Assembly: GCA_045596365.1 (NCBI GenBank)
Contig: JAZOCE010000019.1
Span: 62,001 to 126,000, forward strand
Direction: 5' to 3'
Source: RGIG4079 sp045596365
GTDB lineage: Bacteria; Bacteroidota; Bacteroidia; Bacteroidales; Muribaculaceae
Length of the DNA: 64,000 bases
Notes under the pieces: generated by a model
What the model saw: the letters and a program-made list of their open reading frames with translations, nothing else
Database searches by the model: none
What the model was told of the DNA's origin: nothing
Program-made: the position numbers and the translations under genes
Part shown: positions 8,354-15,524 of the stretch, piece by piece
Layout of the letters: each line of letters begins with the position of its first letter
Position numbering within the stretch: the stretch's first letter is position 1

Positions 8354-8504
8354 TGTATAAAAGATTAGTTAAATTGATATATTAAATTCATGATATATAC
8401 CCATTCAGCAACCTTATTGAAGGTTGATTGTTATTTATGGAGATTTTATTGATGTTGAAATTGTTAATAATTTATTATTGGTGTCAATTGTTAATTATTT
8501 GCCC

Positions 8505-8512
8505 TAACTTTG
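8505..8512 (+). promoter_or_regulatory. -7 box for the FKBP gene pair
   Basis: TAACTTTG followed by C fits the consensus and lies 29 bases before the ATG at 8542. A TTG at the ideal -33 spacing is not evident (nearest at 8488 or 8478). The rest of the 341-base gap 8201-8541 holds the operator array and AT-rich sequence only. Confidence 0.5.
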
Positions 8513-8541
8513 CAAAATAAAACTTAATAGAAACATAAATA

Positions 8542-9168
8542 ATGGAAAATAAAGAATTAGACCGCATCAGCTATGCTTTAGGTCTCAGCATGGGCAACAA
8601 TTTTAAAGGCTCGGGTATTGAAACTCTTAACATCAGCGACTTTGCCGATGGTGTTGCTGCTGTTTATGAAGGAACAAAACCCAAAATGAGCTATGACGAA
8701 GCCAAACTCGAAATACAAAAATTCTTCCAAGCAATGGAAACAAAACAACAAGAAGCAGCAAAAGAGATGGCTAAAGTAAACCAAGCTGCCGGAGAAGCGT
8801 TCCTTGCTGAAAATGGTAAACGCCCCGAAATCATAACAACAGCAAGCGGATTGCAATATGAAGTACTCGCTGAAGGTAATGGCGCAAAGCCTGCTGCGAG
8901 CGACCAGGTGGTTGTTCATTACACCGGAAAACTCATCGATGGTACAGTATTTGACAGTTCGGTAGAACGAGGACAACCTGCTACATTTGGTGTTACACAA
9001 GTAATACCGGGATGGGTTGAAGCTCTTCAATTGATGAAAGCCGGTTCAAAATGGCGTCTATATATCCCATCTGACCTTGCTTATGGTCCTAACGGAGCAG
9101 GTGGAGCCATCGGTCCTAACGCAACTCTCATTTTTGATGTGGAATTATTACAAGTAGTAGGAAAATAA
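8542..9168 (+). CDS. FKBP-type peptidyl-prolyl isomerase (FklB/Mip-like)
   Basis: This 208-residue protein has an N-terminal helical FKBP dimerization domain (about 1-95, with RISYALGLSMGNNF) and a C-terminal FKBP fold (about 105-208, with VVVHYTGKLIDGTVFDSS, VIPGWVEALQLM and YIPSDLAYG). FKBPs catalyse cis-trans isomerization of prolyl bonds and help protein folding. No signal peptide is visible, so this copy is probably cytoplasmic. A related lipoprotein copy follows 32 bases downstream; the two look like duplicates specialised for different compartments. Confidence 0.92.
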   Translation: MENKELDRISYALGLSMGNNFKGSGIETLNISDFADGVAAVYEGTKPKMSYDEAKLEIQKFFQAMETKQQEAAKEMAKVNQAAGEAFLAENGKRPEIITTASGLQYEVLAEGNGAKPAASDQVVVHYTGKLIDGTVFDSSVERGQPATFGVTQVIPGWVEALQLMKAGSKWRLYIPSDLAYGPNGAGGAIGPNATLIFDVELLQVVGK

Positions 9169-9200
9169 TATTACATAAACAACTTTTAATTTATACAATT

Positions 9201-10067
9201 ATGAAAAAATTTATTGCTGCATGTGGCGTATCTGCCCTCATGCTCGGAATGACAAGCTGTGGAGGAAGTAGCAGTACTACAGCAATGGGATTTGATGATT
9301 CTGTATCGATTTATTTCGGCAAAGTAAATGGTGCTGCATTGGCACAAAACATCGAAAACGAGCCTGAAGATTTCCGCTCAAAAATCAACAAAGAAGAGCT
9401 TTTTAAAGGCGTCAAGACCGTTATAATGAACGACACTGCCAATATCAGCTACCTCATCGGACTTCAAGTTGGGATGCAACTTAATCAAGGTTTGATTCAA
9501 TTTGCTGAGGGAGCAGAATTTGATCGTGCTACTGTTCTCAAAGAATTTAAAGAAACTCTTAATGCCGATAGTGTTGATTTTGAACAATTACGCATGACAC
9601 TTGACTCATTGATGAACATCGTTCAAGATCGTGTCGCTAAGAAACTTGAAGAAAAGAAACAAAATGACCCTGTTTCAATCCAAAACAAAATCACAGGTAA
9701 AGCATTTATCGATAAACTTCTTAAAGAAGATTCTTCTGTAAAACAAACAGAATCAGGCCTTGCATACAAGGTGGAAAAAGAAGGAACAGGCGCAAAACCT
9801 GTTGTTACAGATCGCGTAAAAATTATGTACAAAGGAACACTCATCGATGGTACAGAATTTGATTCAAGCAAAGAGCCTGTTGAATTCCCTGTAACAGGTG
9901 TTATACCCGGTTTCTCAGAAGGCCTTCAACTCATGAACAAAGGTGGCAAATGCATTTTCTATATCCCCGGTTATTTAGGATATGGTGTGGATGGTGCTCC
10001 GGGTGCAGGCATCGGTCCTAACTCTACATTGATTTTTGAAGTTGAGCTAATCGACATCATTAAATAA
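9201..10067 (+). CDS. FKBP-type peptidyl-prolyl isomerase, lipoprotein
   Basis: This 288-residue protein starts with a lipoprotein signal (MKKFIAACGVSALMLGMTSC), with the lipidated Cys at position 20. A long helical region resembling an extended FKBP_N domain covers about 30-185. The catalytic FKBP domain is at about 190-288 (VKIMYKGTLIDGTEFDSS, VIPGFSEGLQLM, YIPGYLGYG). It probably sits on the periplasmic face of an envelope membrane and assists folding of exported proteins. It follows the cytoplasmic FKBP gene in the same transcript and is closed by a terminator at 10148-10184. Confidence 0.9.
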   Translation: MKKFIAACGVSALMLGMTSCGGSSSTTAMGFDDSVSIYFGKVNGAALAQNIENEPEDFRSKINKEELFKGVKTVIMNDTANISYLIGLQVGMQLNQGLIQFAEGAEFDRATVLKEFKETLNADSVDFEQLRMTLDSLMNIVQDRVAKKLEEKKQNDPVSIQNKITGKAFIDKLLKEDSSVKQTESGLAYKVEKEGTGAKPVVTDRVKIMYKGTLIDGTEFDSSKEPVEFPVTGVIPGFSEGLQLMNKGGKCIFYIPGYLGYGVDGAPGAGIGPNSTLIFEVELIDIIK

Positions 10068-10147
10068 TATAGCAAGTTGCTACATAAAATGTTGATTAAG
10101 GTGGTATTTATACATTTATAATATTCATCTCAGCGACAAAATAAATA

Positions 10148-10184
10148 AAAAAAGAACATTTTTCTATAAAATGTTCTTTTTTTT
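10148..10184 (+). terminator. Rho-independent terminator after the FKBP pair
   Basis: Arms AAAGAACATTTT (10151-10162) and AAAATGTTCTTT (10168-10179) form a 12-bp stem with a 5-base loop, followed by a run of T to 10184. Confidence 0.8.
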
Positions 10185-10198
10185 ATTGAAATTCTGAT

Positions 10199-10206
10199 TA
10201 AATTTG
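10199..10206 (+). promoter_or_regulatory. -7 box for the Lrp-family gene
   Basis: TAAATTTG fits TAnnTTTG and lies 28 bases before the ATG at 10235. The expected -33 position falls in the upstream terminator and has no clear TTG. Confidence 0.45.
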
Positions 10207-10234
10207 TTTCATAAATCAATACCATCTTAATTTT

Positions 10235-10702
10235 ATGGAAAAAATAGATAATTTAGACCGAAAAATTCTCGAAATCGTCATGCGAAACGCACGCATAGCG
10301 TCAAAAGATGTCGCTACTGAATGTGGGGTGTCACGTGCAGCAATACACCAACGCATTCAACGCATGATAGACCTTAAGGTTATTACCGGTTCAGGTTACC
10401 ATGTAAACCCTAAAATTCTCGGCTATCGCACTTGTACTTACATTGGAGTAAATCTCGAACGCGGAGCGATGTATCGCGATGTAGTTCCCGAATTGGAAAA
10501 AATCCCTGAAATAGTGGAATGTCATTTTACGACAGGACCTTACACAATGCTCGTAAAACTATATGCTCGCGATAATGAGCATCTCATGGAGTTGCTTAAC
10601 GACAAAATTCAAATGATTCATGGTGTTACAGGAACAGAAACCCTCATTTCGCTCGATCACAGTATTGACCGCGAAATCCCCATTAACTACAAAAACAAAT
10701 AA
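10235..10702 (+). CDS. Lrp/AsnC family transcriptional regulator
   Basis: This 155-residue protein has the Lrp layout. An N-terminal helix-turn-helix (about 1-60: NLDRKILEIVMRNARIASKDVA, then GVSRAAIHQRIQRM) is followed by an alpha-beta RAM ligand-binding domain (about 70-150). Lrp/AsnC proteins assemble as dimers to octamers and respond to amino acids. Nothing next to it indicates the ligand or target. It is monocistronic: the terminator of the FKBP pair lies before it and a large hairpin follows 8 bases after the stop. Confidence 0.92.
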   Translation: MEKIDNLDRKILEIVMRNARIASKDVATECGVSRAAIHQRIQRMIDLKVITGSGYHVNPKILGYRTCTYIGVNLERGAMYRDVVPELEKIPEIVECHFTTGPYTMLVKLYARDNEHLMELLNDKIQMIHGVTGTETLISLDHSIDREIPINYKNK

Positions 10703-10710
10703 GATATAAT

Positions 10711-10762
10711 TAATAATAATAGCAGGAGCAGGGAATTTTCCCTGCTCCTGCTATTATTATTA
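10711..10762. terminator. Perfect long hairpin, likely bidirectional terminator
   Basis: Two perfect 24-base arms (10711-10734 and 10739-10762) enclose a 4-base loop. The inner arm is GC-rich (AGCAGGAGCAGGGA) and the outer arm is repeated TAA/TTA. The hairpin sits between the Lrp gene and the decayed minus-strand gene tail at 10776, so it could end transcription from both sides. It lacks a plain T run. Confidence 0.7.
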
Positions 10763-10775
10763 ACCTGTTTGATGG

Positions 10776-10860
10776 TTATTTGATTGTGATTTTGGCAAAT
10801 TGAGCATTAGAGCCATCGGTTGTGATAGTTTTGACGATGTAAATACTACAATTGAGCTTA
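10776..10860 (-). pseudogene. Remnant of a T9SS-type C-terminal sorting domain
   Basis: Reading the minus strand from about 10860 to the TAA at 10778-10776 gives a short open stretch ending LNCSIYIVKTITTDGSN...FAKITIK. This matches the last strands of the type A sorting domain of T9SS cargo ('aGiYivkv.t.dG....kKiiik'). Just upstream, at 10872-10874, the frame hits a TAG. No N-terminal part of such a protein lies to the right before the DUF4294 gene, so this looks like the stub of a deleted secreted-protein gene. The other sequence in the 382-base gap 10703-11084 is the hairpin and AT-rich DNA with no supportable gene. Confidence 0.45.
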
Positions 10861-11084
10861 GCACGATATTGCTATTGCATCAAACATGTGAGAAAATTTG
10901 TAATATATAATGTGAGGAAACCTATTTGCTGTAGTAATAAGAAATTGCAACAAAGTTACATTGAATTGTGCAAATCTCCCCCACCATTTGTTGATAACGA
11001 TAAAATATATGTTGATTTGTATTTTATGGGCTACGCAAATACTATCAAAAAAATAAAAATCTCAGAAAGTTGTAAATTTTTCCT

Positions 11085-11723
11085 TTATAGGATGCCTTGC
11101 TCGACATAGGTGCATACGCGTTCGATAATGGCGTCTTCATCGTTTTTTGATGGGTTGTAATCGGTTTTGAGGTTGACTCCGAATAATCGCCCAAATCCTT
11201 GCCAAAAAGTGGCTCTAAACGAGCCTAAAAAGGCTTTAAGAATATTGTAGCTCGATTGATTGGTTTCGCGTTTAATGAGCTTAATGAGCATTTTGGCTTG
11301 TGATTTGGTGAATTTTTTTAGTACAGGCTTATATTGCTCAAATACCGCTCCTTCCATTTCTTTCAGGTGTTTTTCTCTTTCTTCTTGTGTGGGAAATGTT
11401 TCGATATACTCATATGTTTCGATGAGAGTTTCGCAAATGAGTTTGGCATAAGGCAGAGTTTTTTTTACATCTCTTACTGTGCGCCAATAGAATTTTTCCT
11501 GTTTGTTGTTTTTGAATTTTAGAGGTGGGTATACGGTAATGTTGTTCATTACAATCATCAAGCATGAATCGCCTTCTTCTGTAACAAAATGGTATTTCCC
11601 TTTGTAGGCACGTTGTTGCCCGGAGCCAACGATGGGGGTGATATTTTCGGCATGATCTTCCTGTGCCATGACAGGCATGGCAAGGAACATAACAGCCATA
11701 AAAAACATCAGCACATATCGCAT
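11085..11723 (-). CDS. DUF4294 family exported protein
   Basis: This 212-residue protein begins with a signal peptide (MRYVLMFFMAVMFLAMPVMAQ, likely cut after MAQ) and continues as a mainly helical domain that matches DUF4294, found in Bacteroidota and of unknown function. Recognisable features are GDSCLMIVMNNITVYPP near residue 50 and FTKSQAKMLIKLIKRETNQSSYNILKAF near 145 (in part). The ATG at 11723 is preferred to a TTG one codon upstream. It lies 13 bases behind nadB and is presumably co-transcribed with it. A periplasmic location is likely. Confidence 0.8.
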   Translation of the reverse strand: MRYVLMFFMAVMFLAMPVMAQEDHAENITPIVGSGQQRAYKGKYHFVTEEGDSCLMIVMNNITVYPPLKFKNNKQEKFYWRTVRDVKKTLPYAKLICETLIETYEYIETFPTQEEREKHLKEMEGAVFEQYKPVLKKFTKSQAKMLIKLIKRETNQSSYNILKAFLGSFRATFWQGFGRLFGVNLKTDYNPSKNDEDAIIERVCTYVEQGIL

Positions 11724-11736
11724 CAAGCTATGAGTA

Positions 11737-13308
11737 TTAAGTGTTATTTATAGGAAGATAATCTATTGTGTAATGTAATCCGCGAGATTCTTTGCGCTCT
11801 TTAGCTTGTCGCATGATGAGATAGCCGACGTTTATGATGTTACGCAATTCGCATATTTCGCGAGAGGCTTTTGAACGTTTGAACAATCTCTCGGTTTCTT
11901 CATAAAGGATATCCAATCGGTTCCATGCGCGGTCAAGACGCAAGTTGCTACGCACGATACCTACGTAGGTACTCATTATTTGGTTTACCTCCTTGATGCT
12001 TTGGGTGATTAGCACCATTTCTTCAGGGAGTCGAGTGCCTTCGTCGTTCCATTCCGGAATGTCGGTGCGGAAAGAGTAGTGTTTGATGTGCTCTGTTGCA
12101 TGTTTGGCTGCGGCATCGGCATATACAACTGCTTCAATCAATGAGTTTGATGCCAAGCGGTTTCCTCCATGCAGACCTGTGCAAGAGCACTCCCCTACTG
12201 CATAAAGACGCTTGATTGATGATTCTCCATTGGTATCAACCTTTATACCACCACATAGATAGTGGGCTGCAGGTGCAACAGGGATATAATCTTTGGTGAT
12301 ATCGATACCAAGTGAGAGACATTTTTGGTATATGTTGGGGAAATGTTTTTTAGTTTCTTCAGGGTCTTTGTGTGTAACATCGAGATACACGTGGTCGTCG
12401 CCCAATAGCTTCATTTCGCTGTCGATGGCGCGAGCAACGATATCACGTGGAGCGAGTGATAGTCGAGAGTCATAGCGATGCATAAATTCCTCCCCTTTTA
12501 GGTTGCGAAGTACCGCTCCATAGCCTCGCATTGCCTCTGTGATGAGGAATGAAGGGCGGTCACCGGGATGATAGAGTGCTGTGGGGTGGAATTGCACAAA
12601 TTCCATGTCTTGTACTGTGCCTTTTGCTCGATAAACCATTGCGATACCATCGCCTGTGGCAATGAGAGGGTTGGTTGTGGTTTTATATACAGCCCCTACT
12701 CCTCCGGTAGCCATTAATGTTACGCGTGCAAGGAATGTGTCAACTTTACCTTTGGGATTTAATACATATGCGCCATAACAAGTGATGTCTTGAGTGCGTC
12801 GTGTAACAATTTTTCCCAAATGATGTTGCGTGATGATTTCAATTGCGAAATGGTCTTCGTAAATGTCTATATTGGGAGATTTTTTAACGGCTTCAATAAG
12901 ACTTTCTTGTATTTCAAAGCCGGTGTTGTCTTTGTGGTGAAGGATGCGGAATTCGGAGTGTCCGCCTTCGCGGTGGAGATCAAACTCGCCATTTTCATTT
13001 TTGTCAAAATCAACACCCCATTTTATAAGTTCGTTGATTTGTTCCGGGGCTTCGGTTACAACTTTCTTGACAGCGACAGGATCGCTTAGCCAGTCTCCGG
13101 CAATCATAGTGTCTTCAATGTGCTTGTCAAAATTGTCAACGGCAAGATTGGTTACCGATGCCACTCCTCCTTGTGCAAGTGATGTGTTGGCTTCTTGCAG
13201 TTTTGTTTTACACACCAATGCTACACGTCCTGTGTGCGCTACTTTGAGCGCAAAACTCATTCCGGCAATGCCTGAGCCTATCACAAGATAGTCATATTCC
13301 TTAACCAT
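11737..13308 (-). CDS. nadB: L-aspartate oxidase
   Basis: NadB oxidises L-aspartate to iminoaspartate, the first step of de novo NAD synthesis. The 523-residue chain has the FAD-binding GSGIAGM at 11-17, the SLAQGGVAS loop near 43-51, the substrate-domain EGGHSEFRILH, and GECSCTGLHGGNRLASNSL near 385-400. The helical C-terminal domain is present, so the enzyme is complete. The partners nadA and nadC are not in this window. A good promoter lies upstream, and the DUF4294 gene follows in the same direction. Confidence 0.95.
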   Translation of the reverse strand: MVKEYDYLVIGSGIAGMSFALKVAHTGRVALVCKTKLQEANTSLAQGGVASVTNLAVDNFDKHIEDTMIAGDWLSDPVAVKKVVTEAPEQINELIKWGVDFDKNENGEFDLHREGGHSEFRILHHKDNTGFEIQESLIEAVKKSPNIDIYEDHFAIEIITQHHLGKIVTRRTQDITCYGAYVLNPKGKVDTFLARVTLMATGGVGAVYKTTTNPLIATGDGIAMVYRAKGTVQDMEFVQFHPTALYHPGDRPSFLITEAMRGYGAVLRNLKGEEFMHRYDSRLSLAPRDIVARAIDSEMKLLGDDHVYLDVTHKDPEETKKHFPNIYQKCLSLGIDITKDYIPVAPAAHYLCGGIKVDTNGESSIKRLYAVGECSCTGLHGGNRLASNSLIEAVVYADAAAKHATEHIKHYSFRTDIPEWNDEGTRLPEEMVLITQSIKEVNQIMSTYVGIVRSNLRLDRAWNRLDILYEETERLFKRSKASREICELRNIINVGYLIMRQAKERKESRGLHYTIDYLPINNT

Positions 13309-13335
13309 AGCCCTAATGCCTTAAATTAATCGATA

Positions 13336-13366
13336 CAAATTTACGTTAAACCACTCTCTTAACCAA
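13336..13366 (-). promoter_or_regulatory. Promoter of the nadB operon
   Basis: TTG (13366-13364), a 20-base spacer and TAAATTTG (13343-13336) fit the Bacteroidota consensus, giving a leader of about 25 nt before the ATG at 13308. Confidence 0.7.
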
Positions 13367-13394
13367 AAAAATCTCCGTCAATACTTGTTAATGG

Positions 13395-14735
13395 TCATTT
13401 TTGGCGTGTGGTGTGCATGAAAAAATAGATGAAGAGTGCCGCCGCCAAGAATAGTGAAACGGAGAAACTCAGGAAGATGCCATACAGTCCTAATCCAAGA
13501 GGAAATGCCAATAAATAGGTGGACGGAAGTCCCACAACAATGTAGCTGACAAACGCAATCCACAGCATGGGCATCACATTGGAGGTGCCACGTAGAGCGT
13601 TGGCAAAGTTGATTTGTGTGGCATCGCCATATTGGTATAACACCAATGGGAATATTAGTGTTAATGATGTTATTATTACCGCTGTGTCGTCGGTGAATGC
13701 TCTGATGAGTGTTTCTCCAAAAATGATGAAAATAAGAGATGATATTGTTGCAATGACTAATAGGATGTGGAATCCGGCAAAGGAAATGCGACGGATTTTG
13801 GCGTTGTCACTCAGCCCGGCGGCGTTGGATACAAGTACCGATACGCTTGCGGCAAAGCTATAATAGATGCAAAAACCGAGTGTTCCCACTATCAGCATGA
13901 CTTGAAATGATGCCAATGGTATTTTCCCTAACCACCCTGCCATGATTGCGGCAAGGGAGAATGAGCCTGTCTCGAAGCTCATTTGCAATGATACCGGCCA
14001 TGATGTGCGGTTTATTTGTCCTAAAAGACGTCTTGTTATTTGGCTTTGTGTAAAACCTTCACGATATTTACGATATTCTTTGAGTCCAAAGAATACTATG
14101 AGAATACACCCCATTGATAAAATGCGTGAGAATAAAGTGCTTATTCCGGCTCCGGTGAGTCCTAATTCGGGACATCCCCACGCTCCATATATCAACATAT
14201 AATTTCCCACAACGTTGGCAATATTGGCAACTAAAATAATCCACATGGGCATCTTGGTGCGATTAATAGCATAGGCCCATTGTGCAAATACATTAAATAC
14301 TGAAATAGGGATTATTCCCGCAAGAAAAAGAAGATAATAGGGACGAATGAGAGGAAGCAATTCTTCTGGTTGTCCCATTTTATCCACATTGAAATAGAGG
14401 ATTGCCATTATCCCCAATATCAATATTGAAAAGATGATATTGAGCAATAGTCCATTGCGCATTATTGCTCCTATGGTGTCATATCGTTTTTGTGTAAACA
14501 GAGCCCCAACAAGTGGAGTCAGTCCATAGGTGAAGCCTATGCATCCAAGAATTGCGACATTAAAAATATTGTTGACAAATGAGGCTGATGCAAGCGCTTC
14601 GGTAGAGTATTGCCCCACCATTATGTTATCGGCAAAACCTACTACAATCATTCCCAATTGTCCAATCAATATAGGCAGACCTAATTTGAGAATTGAGATA
14701 TAATTCTCTTTGTATTTCCTGAAAAATTCTATCAT
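13395..14735 (-). CDS. MATE family efflux transporter
   Basis: This protein of about 446 residues has 12 predicted membrane helices in two six-helix halves, the MATE/NorM arrangement. Typical elements are LGLPILIGQLGMIVVGFADNIMVGQYS at the N-terminus (in part) and the matching second-half start near residue 240. MATE pumps export cationic drugs and metabolites in exchange for Na+ or H+; the substrate is unknown. A TTG two codons upstream (14741) is possible, but the ATG at 14735 is preferred. A stable hairpin (14744-14771) sits immediately before the start codon. Confidence 0.9.
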   Translation of the reverse strand: MIEFFRKYKENYISILKLGLPILIGQLGMIVVGFADNIMVGQYSTEALASASFVNNIFNVAILGCIGFTYGLTPLVGALFTQKRYDTIGAIMRNGLLLNIIFSILILGIMAILYFNVDKMGQPEELLPLIRPYYLLFLAGIIPISVFNVFAQWAYAINRTKMPMWIILVANIANVVGNYMLIYGAWGCPELGLTGAGISTLFSRILSMGCILIVFFGLKEYRKYREGFTQSQITRRLLGQINRTSWPVSLQMSFETGSFSLAAIMAGWLGKIPLASFQVMLIVGTLGFCIYYSFAASVSVLVSNAAGLSDNAKIRRISFAGFHILLVIATISSLIFIIFGETLIRAFTDDTAVIITSLTLIFPLVLYQYGDATQINFANALRGTSNVMPMLWIAFVSYIVVGLPSTYLLAFPLGLGLYGIFLSFSVSLFLAAALFIYFFMHTTRQK

Positions 14736-14743
14736 AGACAAAC

Positions 14744-14771
14744 AACGCCCATCTGTTTATAGATGAGCGTT
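14744..14771 (-). promoter_or_regulatory. Hairpin in front of the MATE start codon
   Basis: On the minus strand, arms AACGCTCATCT and AGATGGGCGTT (one T-G wobble) enclose ATAAAC, followed by GTTTGTCT and the ATG at 14735. It could terminate transcription from the BI-1 gene, or control ribosome access to the pump gene. Confidence 0.55.
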
Positions 14772-14790
14772 AGGGGATTATATTGAATGA

Positions 14791-15486
14791 TTAATCTCTG
14801 CTTGCTCCGAAAAAACGTAGTAGATAAAGGAACAAGTTGATAAAATCGAGATATAAACTTAATGCTCCTATTGTGGCAAGGCGCCCGGCTGTTGCATCGG
14901 GTAGCATACCTGCCATTTGTTTGATTTTTTGTGTGTCCCAAGCTGTTAGCCCAACAAAAATCAATACACCGGCAATTGAAATAATCCAATCAAGGGTGCT
15001 ATTTGCCCAGAAGATGTTTATTACAATGGCGATAATGAGACCTATTAGAGCCATGCGCAAAAATGAACCTATTTTGGTTAAGTCGCTGGTGGTAAAATAT
15101 CCATAGATGCTCATTGCGCCAAATACGGCTGATGTAATCAAGAATGTCTTGAATATTGAAGCCGGAGTGTATATTGCAACAATGATAGACAGTGATATAC
15201 CATTGACGATGGCAAACAAGTAGAACAATGCAGTTGCTACAGGAGAACTAAATTTTGTGAGGCTTGCCGAGATTCCAAGTACAAGCAATATTTCAAGGAT
15301 AAGAATTCCCCAATAGGCCCATGTATTTGCAACCATGAATGATAGAACTGCATAGCTTGTGCTACAGAAAAATGCTACTGCGGCAGTAACCAATAATGCC
15401 AAAAACATTTTGACATAAACGCGTTTCATAACTTGAGTTACGCGGCGAGCGAGCGATTCGCTATAGTTTATTGAAAAATTTTCCAT
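14791..15486 (-). CDS. Bax inhibitor-1/YccA family membrane protein
   Basis: This 231-residue protein has seven predicted membrane helices and the BI-1 signature region (GLTAWDTQKIKQM, then GALSLYLDFINLFLYLLRF). Bacterial members such as YccA and BsYetJ are inner-membrane proteins; YetJ is a pH-sensitive calcium leak channel and YccA modulates the FtsH protease. The Asp in the AWDTQ segment and the Asp in LYLDFINLF fit the conserved acidic pair. It lies 38 bases downstream of argS in the same direction and may share its promoter. Confidence 0.9.
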   Translation of the reverse strand: MENFSINYSESLARRVTQVMKRVYVKMFLALLVTAAVAFFCSTSYAVLSFMVANTWAYWGILILEILLVLGISASLTKFSSPVATALFYLFAIVNGISLSIIVAIYTPASIFKTFLITSAVFGAMSIYGYFTTSDLTKIGSFLRMALIGLIIAIVINIFWANSTLDWIISIAGVLIFVGLTAWDTQKIKQMAGMLPDATAGRLATIGALSLYLDFINLFLYLLRFFGASRD

Positions 15487-15524
15487 AGTGTTTTTATTTT
15501 ATCATGTTAATAACAATTTCTCAA

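Noticed and set aside
10852..11109. 85-codon open frame in the gap after the Lrp gene
   Set aside because: It begins at a TTG, overlaps the T9SS remnant and the end of the DUF4294 gene, and has an unnatural composition; no family resemblance.
12440..12460. CACGTG-containing sites (for example in nadB and the deacetylase gene) as further parS copies
   Set aside because: They keep only the CACGTG core with poor flanks (about 11 of 16 matches or fewer) and lie in coding sequence.
14381..14395. DnaA-box-like TTATCCACA in the MATE gene, and another near 8186 in the blaI gene
   Set aside because: Two scattered 9-mers within coding sequence are expected by chance in 64 kb; there is no cluster or AT-rich unwinding region, so no oriC is claimed here.
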